Positions 8,571 to 17,583 are shown, counted from the first letter of the stretch. The stretch is 64,000 nucleotides of DNA from Trebonia sp963771985 (GCA_963771985.1 CAVYVO010000032.1:248001-312000); one strand, 5' to 3'. Notes: generated from the letters alone by a model not told the origin. Numbers and translations are program-made.

Positions 8571-10019
8571 ATGCCACACGGCCCCCGGCCTCGACACACG
8601 CCAACCCAGCGCCGCCAAGAACAGCGCCGCCCGCAAAAGCGTCGCGATCCGAGCTCCGCGCTCGAGGTGGCCCTCGCCGCGGCCGCCGCTGTCCCTGAGC
8701 CACCTGCGGCCAGCTTCGCCGAGCTGGGCGTGCACCCTCGCCTGGTCACCGCGCTAGCTGCCGGTGGCATCCTGGAGCCGTTCGCCATCCAGTCCCGGGC
8801 CATGCCTGACGCCCTGGCGGGTCGTGACGTCCTCGGCCGGGCCCAGACCGGATCCGGCAAAACCCTGGCCTTCAGCCTCCCGTTGCTGACCAGGTTGGCC
8901 GCCAGCCTGCCGCCGCGGCAGCAGAAGGCACCCCGCGCCCTCGTCCTAGTGCCCACCCGCGAACTCGCCCAGCAGGTCGCCGACGTGCTGACACCCCTGG
9001 GCCAGACCATTGGCGTGAGCATCGCGGCAGTCTACGGCGGCGTGCCGATCGGCCGGCAGATCGACCAGGTGCGCCACGCCGACATCGTAGTGGCAACCCC
9101 AGGCCGGCTCACCGACCTGATCGAGCGGCACGCCTGCACGCTGGCGCGCATCGAGATCACCGTGCTGGACGAAGCCGATCACATGGCCGACCTCGGCTTC
9201 CTGCCCGCGGTCACCCGGCTCCTCAACCAGACCCCGGCTGGCGGCCAGCGGATGTTCTTCTCGGCCACGCTGGACCGCGGCGTCGGCCAGCTGGTAACCA
9301 AGTACGTCGCCAACCCCGCGCTGCACGCGGTACCGCAGGCCACCGAGTCCACGCCAGCCGAGCACAGCGTCCTGGTGCTCAGCGCGGAGGACAAGGTGCC
9401 GGTCGCGGCGGAGATCGCCAGCCGTCCGGGGCGGACGCTGTTCTTCGTCCGGACCAAGCACGGCGCGGACCGGCTCGCGAAGCAGCTGTCAAGGGCCGGT
9501 GTCGGCGCCGTGGCCATCCACGGCAACCGCAACCAGAACCAGCGCCAGCGCGCACTCGACGCGTTCGCGGCCGGACATCCCAGGGTGCTCGTGGCCACCG
9601 ACGTCGCCGCCCGCGGCATCCACGTCGACGACGCCGACATGGTCGTGCAGTTCGATCCGCCGGAGGATCACAAGGACTACCTGCACCGCTCCGGCCGCAC
9701 GGCGCGGGCTGGCGCCTCCGGCCAGGTCGTCACACTGGTCGAGCACGGACAGGTCCGCGACCTGCAACGGATGCACACCGCAGCCGGAATCACCGCCGCC
9801 CGGCACGACGCCGCCCCCGGGCACCACGCGGTCCGCGAGCTCGCCACTTCGGGCACCCCAATCCCGCCCGCTCCCGCCCGTACGCCACGGACCAGCACAC
9901 CGCGGACCAGCATGCGAGGAGCCGGCACGTCACGGGTCAACACGGCCAAGGGCGGGCCGCCGGCGGGCACGACGCCCAGACCCCGCCGGCGGCCCCGTCG
10001 GCCGGCCCGGCACGGCTGA
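8571..10019 (+). CDS. DEAD-box ATP-dependent RNA helicase
   Basis: 482 residues. A basic N-terminal tail of about 45 residues is followed by the full helicase core: Q motif (FAELGVHPRLVTAL and FAIQSR), motif I AQTGSGKT, Ia PTRELAQQ, Ib TPGR, motif II DEAD (VLDEADHMADLGF), III SAT, IV FFVRTKHGADRLAKQL, V VATDVAARGIHV, VI HRSGRTARAG. The C-terminal 90 residues are basic, rich in P, R and T, an RNA-binding tail typical of RhlE/CsdA-like proteins. It unwinds RNA duplexes in the cytoplasm, usually in ribosome assembly or mRNA decay and often under cold stress. It is intact and the only clear housekeeping-type gene in the left third. Confidence 0.95.
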   Translation: MPHGPRPRHTPTQRRQEQRRPQKRRDPSSALEVALAAAAAVPEPPAASFAELGVHPRLVTALAAGGILEPFAIQSRAMPDALAGRDVLGRAQTGSGKTLAFSLPLLTRLAASLPPRQQKAPRALVLVPTRELAQQVADVLTPLGQTIGVSIAAVYGGVPIGRQIDQVRHADIVVATPGRLTDLIERHACTLARIEITVLDEADHMADLGFLPAVTRLLNQTPAGGQRMFFSATLDRGVGQLVTKYVANPALHAVPQATESTPAEHSVLVLSAEDKVPVAAEIASRPGRTLFFVRTKHGADRLAKQLSRAGVGAVAIHGNRNQNQRQRALDAFAAGHPRVLVATDVAARGIHVDDADMVVQFDPPEDHKDYLHRSGRTARAGASGQVVTLVEHGQVRDLQRMHTAAGITAARHDAAPGHHAVRELATSGTPIPPAPARTPRTSTPRTSMRGAGTSRVNTAKGGPPAGTTPRPRRRPRRPARHG

Positions 10020-10089
10020 ACGAGAAATGCGGTCCGGGCTGACGAACCACAGGCCGTTCTGATCAGAAGCCTGCCGTGCGTGCCGAGAA

Positions 10090-10222
10090 TCTCATCCGCA
10101 GCGGGCCCGATCTGCTGCGCCTGCAGAGCGGAGTCCCAGAGGACGAACTCTTCGATGAGCAGTTCGCCGTCCCACTTGGCGATCGTGCCGAAGTTTTCGT
10201 CGAACGCTTTTCCTGTCGGGGC
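10090..10222 (-). pseudogene. C-terminal fragment of a SnoaL/NTF2-like protein
   Basis: Minus-strand text FDENFGTIAKWDGELLIEEF, VLWDSALQAQQIG matches the last strand region of NTF2-superfamily (SnoaL-like) proteins, which usually end shortly after AQQIG. No N-terminal part is found upstream; the fragment abuts the MFS remnant at 10257. Confidence 0.5.
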
Positions 10223-10256
10223 GATTATTTGCCGCCGCGGCTGTCGCGTGTTGCGA

Positions 10257-10912
10257 TCAGGGCAGCGGCGAGGATGCGCTGAACCGGCCGGATGAACAGT
10301 CATTTCGGTTGTCTGCCTGCTTGGAGTGCTCACCGCTTTTAGAGGCCGGGGTGCGGGTCTTCCGCTGGCCGCAGGCTGGGCTTGGGTCCCGGTTCAGCTG
10401 GCGTGCCCGGCGGGGTGCCGGGAAGCCGTCGGGGCAGGACGAGGAAGGCAAGACGGCTCCGAGTGCGACGACACCGGCGCAGACTAGCGAGCCCCGGCTG
10501 AGGCCGGCGACGAAGGCACGGTCCGCTGCGTCGATGATCACCGCGTGGGTGCTCGCCGGCGCCCGCCCCGCGACCTGGAGGGCGGCCGCCGGTGACTGCC
10601 GTGCGGCGGTGAGGGCTGGCGCCGGCAAGCCCGTACCGTGCAGGATCTGGGCCAGACGCGGACCGTAGACCGAGGAGAACACGGCCCCGACTACCGCCAC
10701 CCCGAAGGTTCCGCCGAGCTCGCGGGTGACGTCGTTGACCGCCGAGCCGACCCCCGCCTTGCCCAGCGGGAGGACCGCGAGGATGGCACCGGTCGACGGC
10801 GCAGTAACCAAGCCGAGCCCGACCGCCATCAGCACCATGGAGCCGATGACCGGGCCGAAGTACGCGCTGCCGCTCCCGAGAGTAGAGGCGACGAAGAAGC
10901 CGATGGCAGCGC
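10257..10912 (-). pseudogene. C-terminal part of a DHA2-type MFS transporter
   Basis: From position 10912 the minus strand reads AAIGFFVASTLGSGSAYFGP, VLMAVGLGLVTAPSTGAI and GVGSAVNDVTRELGGTFGVA, the last membrane helices of a DHA2 drug:proton antiporter. Near 10450 a one-base shift replaces the expected LAFLVLPRRLPGTP ending, so the final helix is also damaged. Homology ends exactly at 10912, where a plus-strand TPR gene tail begins, marking a recombination joint. Non-functional. Confidence 0.75.
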
Positions 10913-11110
10913 GACCTGTCCGTCAGCCAGGAAAAGCTTGGGGAGGTCGCCGAAGCGGCCGGGGACCTGACCGCCGACCGCGGCCACTACCAGGCCAGCC
11001 TCGACATCCGCACCAGGCTGGCCGCCGCCGACACCCAATGGCAGCACGACCTGTCGTACGCCAGAGGATTGCCGATCTGGCAGGTAGCACCCCAGAAACA
11101 TGAAAGCTAA
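10913..11110 (+). pseudogene. C-terminal tail of a tetratricopeptide repeat protein
   Basis: An open frame without start reads DLSVSQEKLGEVAEAAGDLT, RGHYQASLDIRTRLAAADTQ, WQHDLSYAR and stops at TAA 11108-11110. This is the 40-residue TPR unit common in actinomycete signalling ATPases and CHAT/NB-ARC-type proteins. Everything upstream is missing. Confidence 0.65.
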
Positions 11111-11400
11111 AGAGTGACGGAAGGGCTCAGAGCCATTATCAGCGGATCATGAGTCCGGCAATCTCCGGAGAGGGACTCGCTACAGAGGTTTACAGCTTCC
11201 TCATGTCTCACGAGAGTTTGACAGAGAGGGAGGCCGTGAGAAAGCTGTGAGCTGGCTGCCTGTGGGCGCCGTCATAGCGCTGGTGGTTGCGGTCGTTGCC
11301 GTCAGGGTTGCCGTCACGATCCGGTAAAGGCTGCCCCCGCTTCGGTGAGGCTGGGTGTCGCGGGCTCTCAACTCGCCAGCCAGTGCGAGGCAACAATGTC
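11111..11400. other. Intergenic stretch, no gene seen
   Basis: 290 bases with no supported gene or conserved fragment on either strand. Confidence 0.3.
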
Positions 11401-11797
11401 CTACGAGGGCGGCGCGAAGAATTCCAACGTGATGTTGTCCGGATCACGGAAGGACAGCCCAGAACCGTAGGCAGCATCGACGACACCGCCATTGAATATA
11501 CCGAGTTCGTTCAGCCGGACCTCCCATGCCTCAAGTTCACTTCGACTACTACAGGCAAAGGCCAGGTGGTCCAGGCCAACTCGACGCTCATTGAAGGAAA
11601 GGGTGTCGGGCCGGGTCGGGAAACTGGTGAAGTCCGACGAGGGTTTGACCTCCGACGACCCAGACAGCGCGCCGAAATGGACCGGGCTCTTCGCCCAGTA
11701 CCAGCTTGGTGTCGAAGACTCGCTCGTACCACGGGACACTGCGGTCGAGATCGCTGACTGTAAGAGTCACATGGGCGATTGTCAGGAATTCGGGCAT
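11401..11797 (-). pseudogene. VOC (glyoxalase-fold) protein, frameshifted
   Basis: ATG at 11797 opens MPEFLTIAHVTLTVSDLDRS, VPWYERVFDTKLVLGEEPG, the first beta-alpha-beta-beta-beta module of vicinal-oxygen-chelate proteins (metal-ligand His in AHVTL). At about 11600 the frame ends in FPDPARHPFLQ, and the second module continues one frame away: RRVGLDHLAFACSSRSELEA, SGLSFRDPDNITLEFF, with the second His and the terminal Glu. One extra base explains it. The intact product would be a dioxygenase, lyase or isomerase of about 130 residues; substrate unknown. Confidence 0.75.
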
Positions 11798-11953
11798 GTA
11801 AGCCTCCCATCCAGGCGCGGCGCGTGACGACCGTAATGCAGGCATAGCGTACCGGCGCCGATCACCCTGTACCGATCGGGTGGCAACCCCTGCGTGTCCG
11901 GTCCCACTCGTCTGCCCGGGTCTTCCCCGCAGGCGCGAATCCCCTCGGGGAGG

Positions 11954-12119
11954 CCTTCAATGGGGACTCGAACCCCTGGCCTTCTGGATGCAAACCAGAT
12001 TTTTCGCGTCTGCCGATGTCGCCAACCGTTGCCTAACCAGCTTTCTAGCTGCACATATTGGGCCTAGCTGTCGCTGGACGTCGCCCTGAGCCTGACTGTG
12101 TTGGCTCTTTCTTTGGCTC
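11954..12119 (-). other. tRNA 3'-half with tandem repeats, att-site-like
   Basis: On the minus strand 11999-11954 can fold as the 3' half of a tRNA: anticodon arm TCTGG-TTTGCAT-CCAGA (anticodon TGC, Ala), AGGCC variable loop, T arm with TTCGAGT loop. No D arm or 5' acceptor strand precedes it. About 100 bp further upstream (12099-12119) GAGCCAA occurs twice with 12-bp period. A tRNA 3' half beside such repeats is the usual look of a tyrosine-integrase attachment junction with arm-type sites. Confidence 0.5.
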
Positions 12120-12182
12120 TTTCGAAAAGCCCTCTGGCGTCGTCCGAGGAGCACGGCGCGCCCGAGGCTATTTCAGACACCG

Positions 12183-12930
12183 ATGTCGGAAGTTTGGCCG
12201 ACCGCTCTCGATCAGCGGGCCAGGTACGGCATCGACGGCAGATACGCAGGGCCGGCGGTGTTTGCCGTACTAGAGGCGGGGCTGGCGGGCACCGTGGCCT
12301 GGGCAGTGCGCCATCGCAGGCCCGCCGTCGCCGCGCTGGCCGCCGTGGGAGGCGCAGTGGTGGCGGGGTCGGCGGCGAGTTACCTGTACTCCACCGGGCC
12401 AGGCAAGCGGGCGATCTGGGCGGACCTGCCTGGCGAGCTGGGCCTGCGCGGCGACGAGCACGCCCTGGACGTGGGGTGCGGCCGCGGCGCGGTGCTGATG
12501 CTGGCGGCCGCCCGCCGGCCGGGCGGTGGGAGCAGACATCTGGCGCCGCCGCGACCAAAATGGCAACAGCCGGGCCGCCACAGAACGCAACGCGGCGGCC
12601 GAGGGCATGCGCGACCAGGTGGAAGTGGTCGATGCGGACGCGCGTGACCTCCCGTTTGCGTCCGCGTCGTCCGACGCGGTAGTCAGCAGCCTGGCGATCA
12701 GCAGCATCCGGGGCGTCGGCGGGCGGGCACAGGCGCTGCGCGAGGCGGTGCGGGTCCTGCGGCCCGGCGGTCGGCTGTGCGTTGTCGATGACGGCGCGGA
12801 CCGCTACGCCGCCGTGCTGCGGGACGCCGGCTGCACCGGTGTGGCCGTTCGGCAGCTGGACTGGCGGACCTGGTACGGCATACCGGGTCATCACCTCCCT
12901 CTGGTCACAGCCGCCAGGCCACTTGGTTGA
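12183..12930 (+). pseudogene. Class I SAM-dependent methyltransferase, frameshifted
   Basis: The first frame from ATG 12183 has two N-terminal hydrophobic helices (about residues 24-66) and SAM motif I HALDVGCGRGAVLMLAAARR. At about 12520 the frame breaks, and the next frame continues AVGADIWRRRDQNGNS, VEVVDADARDLPFASASSDA, RVLRPGGRLCVVDDG and ends at 12930. One indel in a GC-rich run restores a roughly 250-residue membrane-anchored methyltransferase of the type often annotated near UbiE-like enzymes. Substrate unknown. Confidence 0.7.
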
Positions 12931-13304
12931 CGCCGCGGGCGTGATCGGCCAGGGAGAGCGCGGACCCGCCAGCCGCAGGCGTCTCCGATCGCCGGGCATC
13001 CGCGGCGGCCTGGTAATGACAGACACAACCCGGACGCATGAGCGCACAGCCGGCCGATCAGCGGCCATATTTTCAGGCGAACCGTTAATCACGCGTTGTC
13101 GCGGCTGGCAGCCGCAGCCTCCCGTACGCGTACCCGCCGTTCCGAGCGGATGACGGGGCCTGGCCGGTCATCGGCCGGGGCACTCCGATCAGGTCGATCT
13201 GTACGCTGGCGTCGTTCGGATCTGCCGATGAGCGGAGGAGGCGCCGGCAGGCTGCCACCGCCGCGCGGTGGCCGCACTGGGCCGGCGGCTGCCATCCTGT
13301 ACCC
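12931..13304. other. Intergenic stretch, no gene seen
   Basis: 370 bases with no supported gene; open frames here are shadows by composition. It probably contains the promoter of the Clp-N gene at 13305. Confidence 0.3.
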
Positions 13305-14207
13305 GTGATTCATGAGGAACCGATCGGCCCGTATCTGCAGGCGATCAGGCGGGCGTTCATCTTCGCCGCGGAGACCGGCAGCGGCTGCCGGCCAGTGCAC
13401 TTCCTGATCGGCATCGCCGAGAGCAAGAGCCCGGCGGCCGCAGCTCTGGCCCCGTCGGACAGCCGTTCCCTTCGTGCCGTCGTCGCCGGCATGGCGCACG
13501 CCTCCAGCGCGCCAGCCAGTTACCTGCACATGCAGGCGCAGGGGGGCGCGCGGTCGCTCGCTGCCTCCCGCGGCCAGCAGATCGGGGTCGAGCACCTGCT
13601 GGTCGCCCTCCTCGACCAGGGCACGCCTGAGGTCCTGGACGCGCTCAGCCAGGCGGGCCTGGACCGGGCCGCCGTCAGGCAGGCTGCCCTGGTGGCGCTC
13701 GGCCTGCCTGCCAGCCAGCCCGCGATCATGTTCGAGCCGGTGACCGCCGCGGGCACCTTGGATCGCCCGGCGCTGCCGGCCGGCGAGCTGGACCCGCGCG
13801 CTTGGGCGGTACTGCGCTGGCGACAGGACCACCTGCCGACCGGCCGGCTGCACCGCCGGTGGGATACCGAAGCACTGATCCATCTGGAGCGCGATGCCGT
13901 CCGGCGGCTGTCCGGCCGGCTCGGCCTCGATGACGACCAGCGCTTCTCCCTCATGCGCCACCACGAGGGCGCCGTCGATGAAACAGTGAGGCGGGCCAGG
14001 GCCGACGTCGCCAGGCCGGGCGGCGAGACGGCGCACGCGGAGCTCAGGGCGCTGGCCTTCCGCCGCATGCGACGACGGCGCCGCTTTCCGCTGCTCAGGT
14101 TCACCATCGGCTGGGGGACGTGGCTCAGCAACCGCCGCGTACAGATATGGGACCGGTGGTTCCGGCTTCGCACACTGGACGCCTACCGGGGCACTCCCCA
14201 GCCGTAG
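13305..14207 (+). CDS. Stand-alone Clp N-domain protein
   Basis: 300 residues from GTG 13305; the ATG at 13312 is out of frame. Residues about 8-130 look like two Clp-N repeats, the substrate or adaptor-binding domain of ClpA/ClpC: YLQAIRRAFIFAAETGSGCR, PVHFLIGIAES, then IGVEHLLVALLDQGTPEVLD. There is no AAA+ module, so it cannot unfold proteins itself. The middle holds LIHLERDAVRRLSGRLGLDD and the C terminus is basic and aromatic (RRMRRRRRFPLLRFTIGWG), perhaps membrane- or nucleic-acid-associated. Orphan Clp-N proteins in actinomycetes are poorly understood; an adaptor role is inference. No operon partner is adjacent. Confidence 0.75.
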   Translation: MIHEEPIGPYLQAIRRAFIFAAETGSGCRPVHFLIGIAESKSPAAAALAPSDSRSLRAVVAGMAHASSAPASYLHMQAQGGARSLAASRGQQIGVEHLLVALLDQGTPEVLDALSQAGLDRAAVRQAALVALGLPASQPAIMFEPVTAAGTLDRPALPAGELDPRAWAVLRWRQDHLPTGRLHRRWDTEALIHLERDAVRRLSGRLGLDDDQRFSLMRHHEGAVDETVRRARADVARPGGETAHAELRALAFRRMRRRRRFPLLRFTIGWGTWLSNRRVQIWDRWFRLRTLDAYRGTPQP

Positions 14208-14857
14208 CCGGGCGCCCTGGTCTGTGAGCGGTCACCACTGTGCAACTGCTCAGGAGCGTCCACTCTTGCCGCAGACAGGGTCAACCGTCGCGGGCCCGGC
14301 GCGAGACGTGGCCCCGTCCAGGTAATCGGTCGACAGCCAGGAACCTTGCTAGCCGAGGGCGGAGACGGGCGGTGAAGCCTGTCACGGAGAGCAACCTGAG
14401 TTTTCGCGCACCCGCGCGCAAAGAGCCGCCGTTATCTCGAGCCCGAATTTGGGTGTCTTCGCCGTAACCGCCGAAGGGTTTTCGCTGCGGCGTAGACACG
14501 TTATCTGAAGTCTGTCTACGCCGCAGAACTGGCGGACATCGGGACTTCCCACGTCATCGGACACTCGAAGCCTGGCCACGGAAAGTGACGAGGGAGCTGG
14601 CGCGACGGTAGCCGGGTCCGGCGTTAGCTCCGCCGGGTACCTTAGCCCGCAGTCGTAGGATCCCAGGTCGCCGGTGGCAAGCCGACCCGGCGCGCAGGGC
14701 CGCCTGCGGCCCGAGCACCGGAAGCGGCGCGGCAGCAGTGCCGTTCCAGCACGCGGAACTGGCTACGGAGAGCAGCGAAGCCCATCTCCGTGCACGAGGT
14801 CCGCAGTTAGCGCTAGACGCTCCCGCGGCGACATGTCTACGCCGTAAAAACCGCGCT
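14208..14857. other. Intergenic stretch with palindrome
   Basis: 650 bases without a convincing gene. The notable content is the 14-bp inverted repeat at 14485-14526 and a partial extra copy of its arm (TGTCTACGCCG) near 14834. Around both, CTCGAG next to a TTATC or GATAA string also recurs (near 14433 and 14882, inverted). Confidence 0.4.
14485..14526. repeat. Perfect 14-bp inverted repeat
   Basis: CTGCGGCGTAGACA at 14485-14498 is repeated inversely at 14513-14526 with a 14-base spacer. It could be an operator pair or a stem-loop. No T-run follows, so it is not an obvious terminator. Confidence 0.7.
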
Positions 14858-14980
14858 CTACCAGCACTTTTGGCAGATGGACTCGAGATAACCGCCGATA
14901 TGCTCGGCCAGCCTCGTGTCTTTGGTGCCTGTCGCGGAGACACCGAACAGGTCGATCTGAACCGGATTCTCGGCGTTCAT
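14858..14980 (-). CDS. Short peptide ending in CQKCW
   Basis: 40 residues: MNAENPVQIDLFGVSATGTK, then DTRLAEHIGGYLESICQKCW. ATG at 14980 with GGA 8 nt upstream. It lies 39 nt downstream of the NUDIX gene and in line with the methyltransferase gene, so the three form a likely transcription unit. The acidic N-terminal half and the cysteine/tryptophan tail are reminiscent of a peptide-natural-product precursor or a small metal-binding peptide. I do not recognise a family, and both readings are inference. Confidence 0.45.
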   Translation of the reverse strand: MNAENPVQIDLFGVSATGTKDTRLAEHIGGYLESICQKCW

Positions 14981-15019
14981 CGCGACGTCCTTCTGATTTC
15001 CTATAAGTGCCGAGGGAGA

Positions 15020-15537
15020 TCACAGGCCGAGCATCACTGGCGTGTCCGGGATGTCACCGGCGATCAGCGCCGCCAGCGGTGTAGCGATGTCACGCGGTGA
15101 GAACAGGTCGGTTCCGCTGTATTCGGCGATGTCTCTGTGCCGCCACCATCGCATCCCCGTGATGTGCTCGACGGCGAGTTCATCATCGGACAGTGCGCCG
15201 CGGGGATCAAAGCGCGTGGTGCGGACAAGAAAGTAGTCGTTGACCACCCGTCGTAGCCGTCCGCATGGCCGGGAGCGGCGACTTCCTGGTGCCAGACGTG
15301 AGGCGGGTCGGCGTCAATGACGACCCCCGTCTCCTCGTGCAACTCCCGGCGCAGGGCCGCCAGCGGCAATTCGCCAGGCTCGATGCCGCCGCCGGGGGCC
15401 GCCCATACGACCGTTGCGCCCGCTGGCACAGCCGGATGCGGGAAGCCGAACCGGCACAGCAGGACACGGTCATCATCGGCCAGGATGATCGCCCGGACAG
15501 CACGTCTTAGCCTCGCCGAGGCAGGCGTCTCGCTCAT
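15020..15537 (-). pseudogene. NUDIX hydrolase, frameshifted
   Basis: Probable start at ATG 15537 (MSETPASARLRRAVRAIILA). The NUDIX box is complete: GGGIEPGELPLAALRRELHE followed by ETGVVI, matching G-x5-E-x7-REUXEE-x-GU. At about 15245 the frame drifts (GYDGW), while the conserved continuation VNDYFLVRTTRFDPRGALSD and WWRHRDIAEYSGTDLFSPRD lies one frame over to the stop at 15020. Repaired, it is a 170-residue nucleoside-diphosphate-derivative hydrolase. It sits between the methyltransferase and the short peptide. Confidence 0.75.
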
Positions 15538-15644
15538 ATACAGATGATCAGGGCGCCAGCGCACGGGCCGCAATCCGGTCATCGTGACTGCTCGTATCCG
15601 GCGATCTCGAGCCGACGGCTTGGCCCTGCGCTGGCCCCGCTGTG

Positions 15645-16421
15645 TTACTGCGCGAGGTGGGCGACCCAGATTTCCTCGACGGGCCACTGGCGTGCCCATT
15701 CGGCGGTCGCCAGCTGGTAGTAGGGGTGATCAGTGGCATCCGGCGGGGCGTAGATCTCGCGCAGGTCGTCCACGGTGAATCCGCTGGCCCGCAAGATCGC
15801 GATCCATTCCCCGTGGCCGGGATGGAACTGTGTCCCGCCCCCGGCGGTGACCAGGCGGCGTGCCTCCCGCTGCGGGCGCAGCAGCTCCCGGCGGGCAGGC
15901 CCGGGCGGCTCCGGGCAGCACACGGCGGCCAGGACGCTGATGGTATGGAACACCAGCCGACCTGCTGGTCGCAGCAGCCGGGCAGCCTCGGGAACCCACC
16001 GGGCCGGGTCGCACCACAAGCTGGCGCCGCACTCCGACACGGCTAGGTCGAAGCTGCCAGACGGCAGCGGGACATCCCCCGCGTCGGCCTCGATGAGCGC
16101 GAAGAAAACGCCGGACCGATCCTGGCAGCGGCGTGCCGAGGCCAGCTGGGCCGGGGTGAGGTCGACCCCGGTCGGCCGGGCTCCACGCCGGGCCAGCCAG
16201 GCGGAGAAGTACGCCGTTCCGCAGCCGAGCTCGACTACGTCCAGGCCGCGGACGTCGCCGAGCACACCGATCTGCTGCTCGGGCACGTTGAAGATGCCCC
16301 ACGTGATGTCCTCGGCGGCCCACGCCCGATCCGCATGGTCATCACCGTACTCACGGTTCGCCCGGGTCCACAGATCCCGGTTGGCAGCCGTCTCGGCTGC
16401 CGTATCCATAGCGTCAGCCAT
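15645..16421 (-). CDS. Class I SAM-dependent methyltransferase
   Basis: 258 residues from the ATG at 16421 (a longer start at 16460 is possible). Rossmann-fold motifs: I VVELGCGTAYFSAWLARRGA, post-I VDLTPAQLASAR, II FDLAVSECGASLW, III ARLLRPAGRLVFHT. The tail HPYYQLATAEWARQWPVEEI is typical of UbiE/Methyltransf_11-type enzymes acting on small molecules or peptides. It is intact, and heads a unit with a NUDIX gene and a 40-residue peptide gene downstream. Substrate not deducible. Confidence 0.9.
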   Translation of the reverse strand: MADAMDTAAETAANRDLWTRANREYGDDHADRAWAAEDITWGIFNVPEQQIGVLGDVRGLDVVELGCGTAYFSAWLARRGARPTGVDLTPAQLASARRCQDRSGVFFALIEADAGDVPLPSGSFDLAVSECGASLWCDPARWVPEAARLLRPAGRLVFHTISVLAAVCCPEPPGPARRELLRPQREARRLVTAGGGTQFHPGHGEWIAILRASGFTVDDLREIYAPPDATDHPYYQLATAEWARQWPVEEIWVAHLAQ

Positions 16422-16728
16422 CCTGTCCCGCCAATCACGACGCCCGCTGGATGCCGGCATCCCAAGCCGCTGACGGAAGAGAAATGCACGGCCACCCGTA
16501 CACTCACACTGAGTGAGTCACCGCGGCAAGAGTCACGCGCCGGAACCGCCTTATGATCGGCAGCCTGGTCGGTGGGATGACCGGCTGATGTCGCGCCGAA
16601 CCGGGCGATCTGCGTCCGGCTGGTCGTACGGTCTGCCTGCCCGCGGACGTCCGGATCTGCCGAATAGAGGGCGTTGCGTGGCGGCATACTTATGCTACAG
16701 ATCGTACGCTCATTCATTGCTCAATCTG
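16422..16728. other. Intergenic stretch, no gene seen
   Basis: About 300 bases with no supported gene. It should contain the promoter of the methyltransferase unit. The end nearest 16728 is lower in GC, like the gene at 16729-17583. Confidence 0.3.
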
Positions 16729-17583
16729 CTACGGCACTAGCGGCCGGAGGGTCAAGATCTCGGGAGCATGCGGCCGCTGGTCGTATATGCTCACTTTAAA
16801 TATGCACTCAAACTGAAGCCATGATGGTTGAGTTGCGGGTCGGCCCAGAAATTCCCTCGCATGCCCAGCCAGTACTTTCATATAGGAATGCCGACGGTTT
16901 AGCGTAATGTTATCATCACTCTCGCCGAGCCGCTGGCATTTCTCCAGAAACGTGTCCTCTGTGGCTAGCATAGCACCTGCCCAGGTGCCGTATCCATATG
17001 CGCCCGCGATTACCACCAGTGCATTTCCGGGGCTGAATGGGTTGCGGGCACGGATGATTATGCCATAATCAACCGCTTCTGGTTGTGAACGGTACTTCCT
17101 TACGCGCGGCTTCCTGCCTGTGACGGCTTCGCCGGTGGCCGGTCCGGGCGCCAGGTCATGTACCTCCATGGCCTTGCCTGGCCCGGGGTCGAAGATCCTT
17201 ACGCGCGGACTGAGCGATGCGAGCGCGTCCCTTGTCACGATGTTCGTGTCAGGACCTCCAAGCAGGATCAGGTTCCTTTTCCTGTCCAGATCGGCTTCAT
17301 CGACGTAGACGGCATCGAATTGTGTGCCGATCTTGCTGAAATAGGAACCGAGTTCGCGGAGTGCTACGGCATCGCCGCCTCCCACCACACCGGTAGGCCC
17401 GGGCCATCCAGCGGGCCAGAAGCGGCTTACGACGATCTGGAGTCCTCCCGTGAGCAGGGGTCCCCATAGCTTCCTCGCCCGGCGCAGCGGTACCTCGTCT
17501 GCCAGGCGTTGCCATATACGGCCCAGCGAGTATCCAATCAAGGTTGTGAGAAGACCGATCGCAATATTGGTCAGCAGTCCCAT
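16729..17583 (-). CDS. Membrane-anchored protein with LILLGGPDTN domain
   Basis: 284 residues. Residues 3-22 are a single N-terminal membrane helix (LLTNIAIGLLTTLIGYSLG), followed by a soluble domain: LQIVVSRFWPAG, GGGDAVALRELGSYFSKIG, LILLGGPDTNIVTRDAL, then YGIIIRARNPFSPGNALVVI and AGAYGYGTWAGAMLA. The strand-GGPxxN and strand-AG-x-GT patterns suggest a Rossmann-like nucleotide or ligand-binding fold. The C-terminal part of 19073-20194 follows the same order (LVLIGGRTWN; LTICSGITTRGVLGAA), so the two share a domain I cannot name. Moderate GC. No operon partner is adjacent. Confidence 0.65.
   Translation of the reverse strand: MGLLTNIAIGLLTTLIGYSLGRIWQRLADEVPLRRARKLWGPLLTGGLQIVVSRFWPAGWPGPTGVVGGGDAVALRELGSYFSKIGTQFDAVYVDEADLDRKRNLILLGGPDTNIVTRDALASLSPRVRIFDPGPGKAMEVHDLAPGPATGEAVTGRKPRVRKYRSQPEAVDYGIIIRARNPFSPGNALVVIAGAYGYGTWAGAMLATEDTFLEKCQRLGESDDNITLNRRHSYMKVLAGHAREFLGRPATQPSWLQFECIFKVSIYDQRPHAPEILTLRPLVP

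Noticed and set aside
11954..11999. Functional tRNA-Ala gene
   Set aside because: No D arm, no 5' acceptor strand and a mismatch in the T stem; only a 3' half is present.
12064..13092. 342-codon minus-strand frame over the methyltransferase
   Set aside because: Rich in Arg, Pro and Ala with no family wording; the plus strand has SAM motifs.
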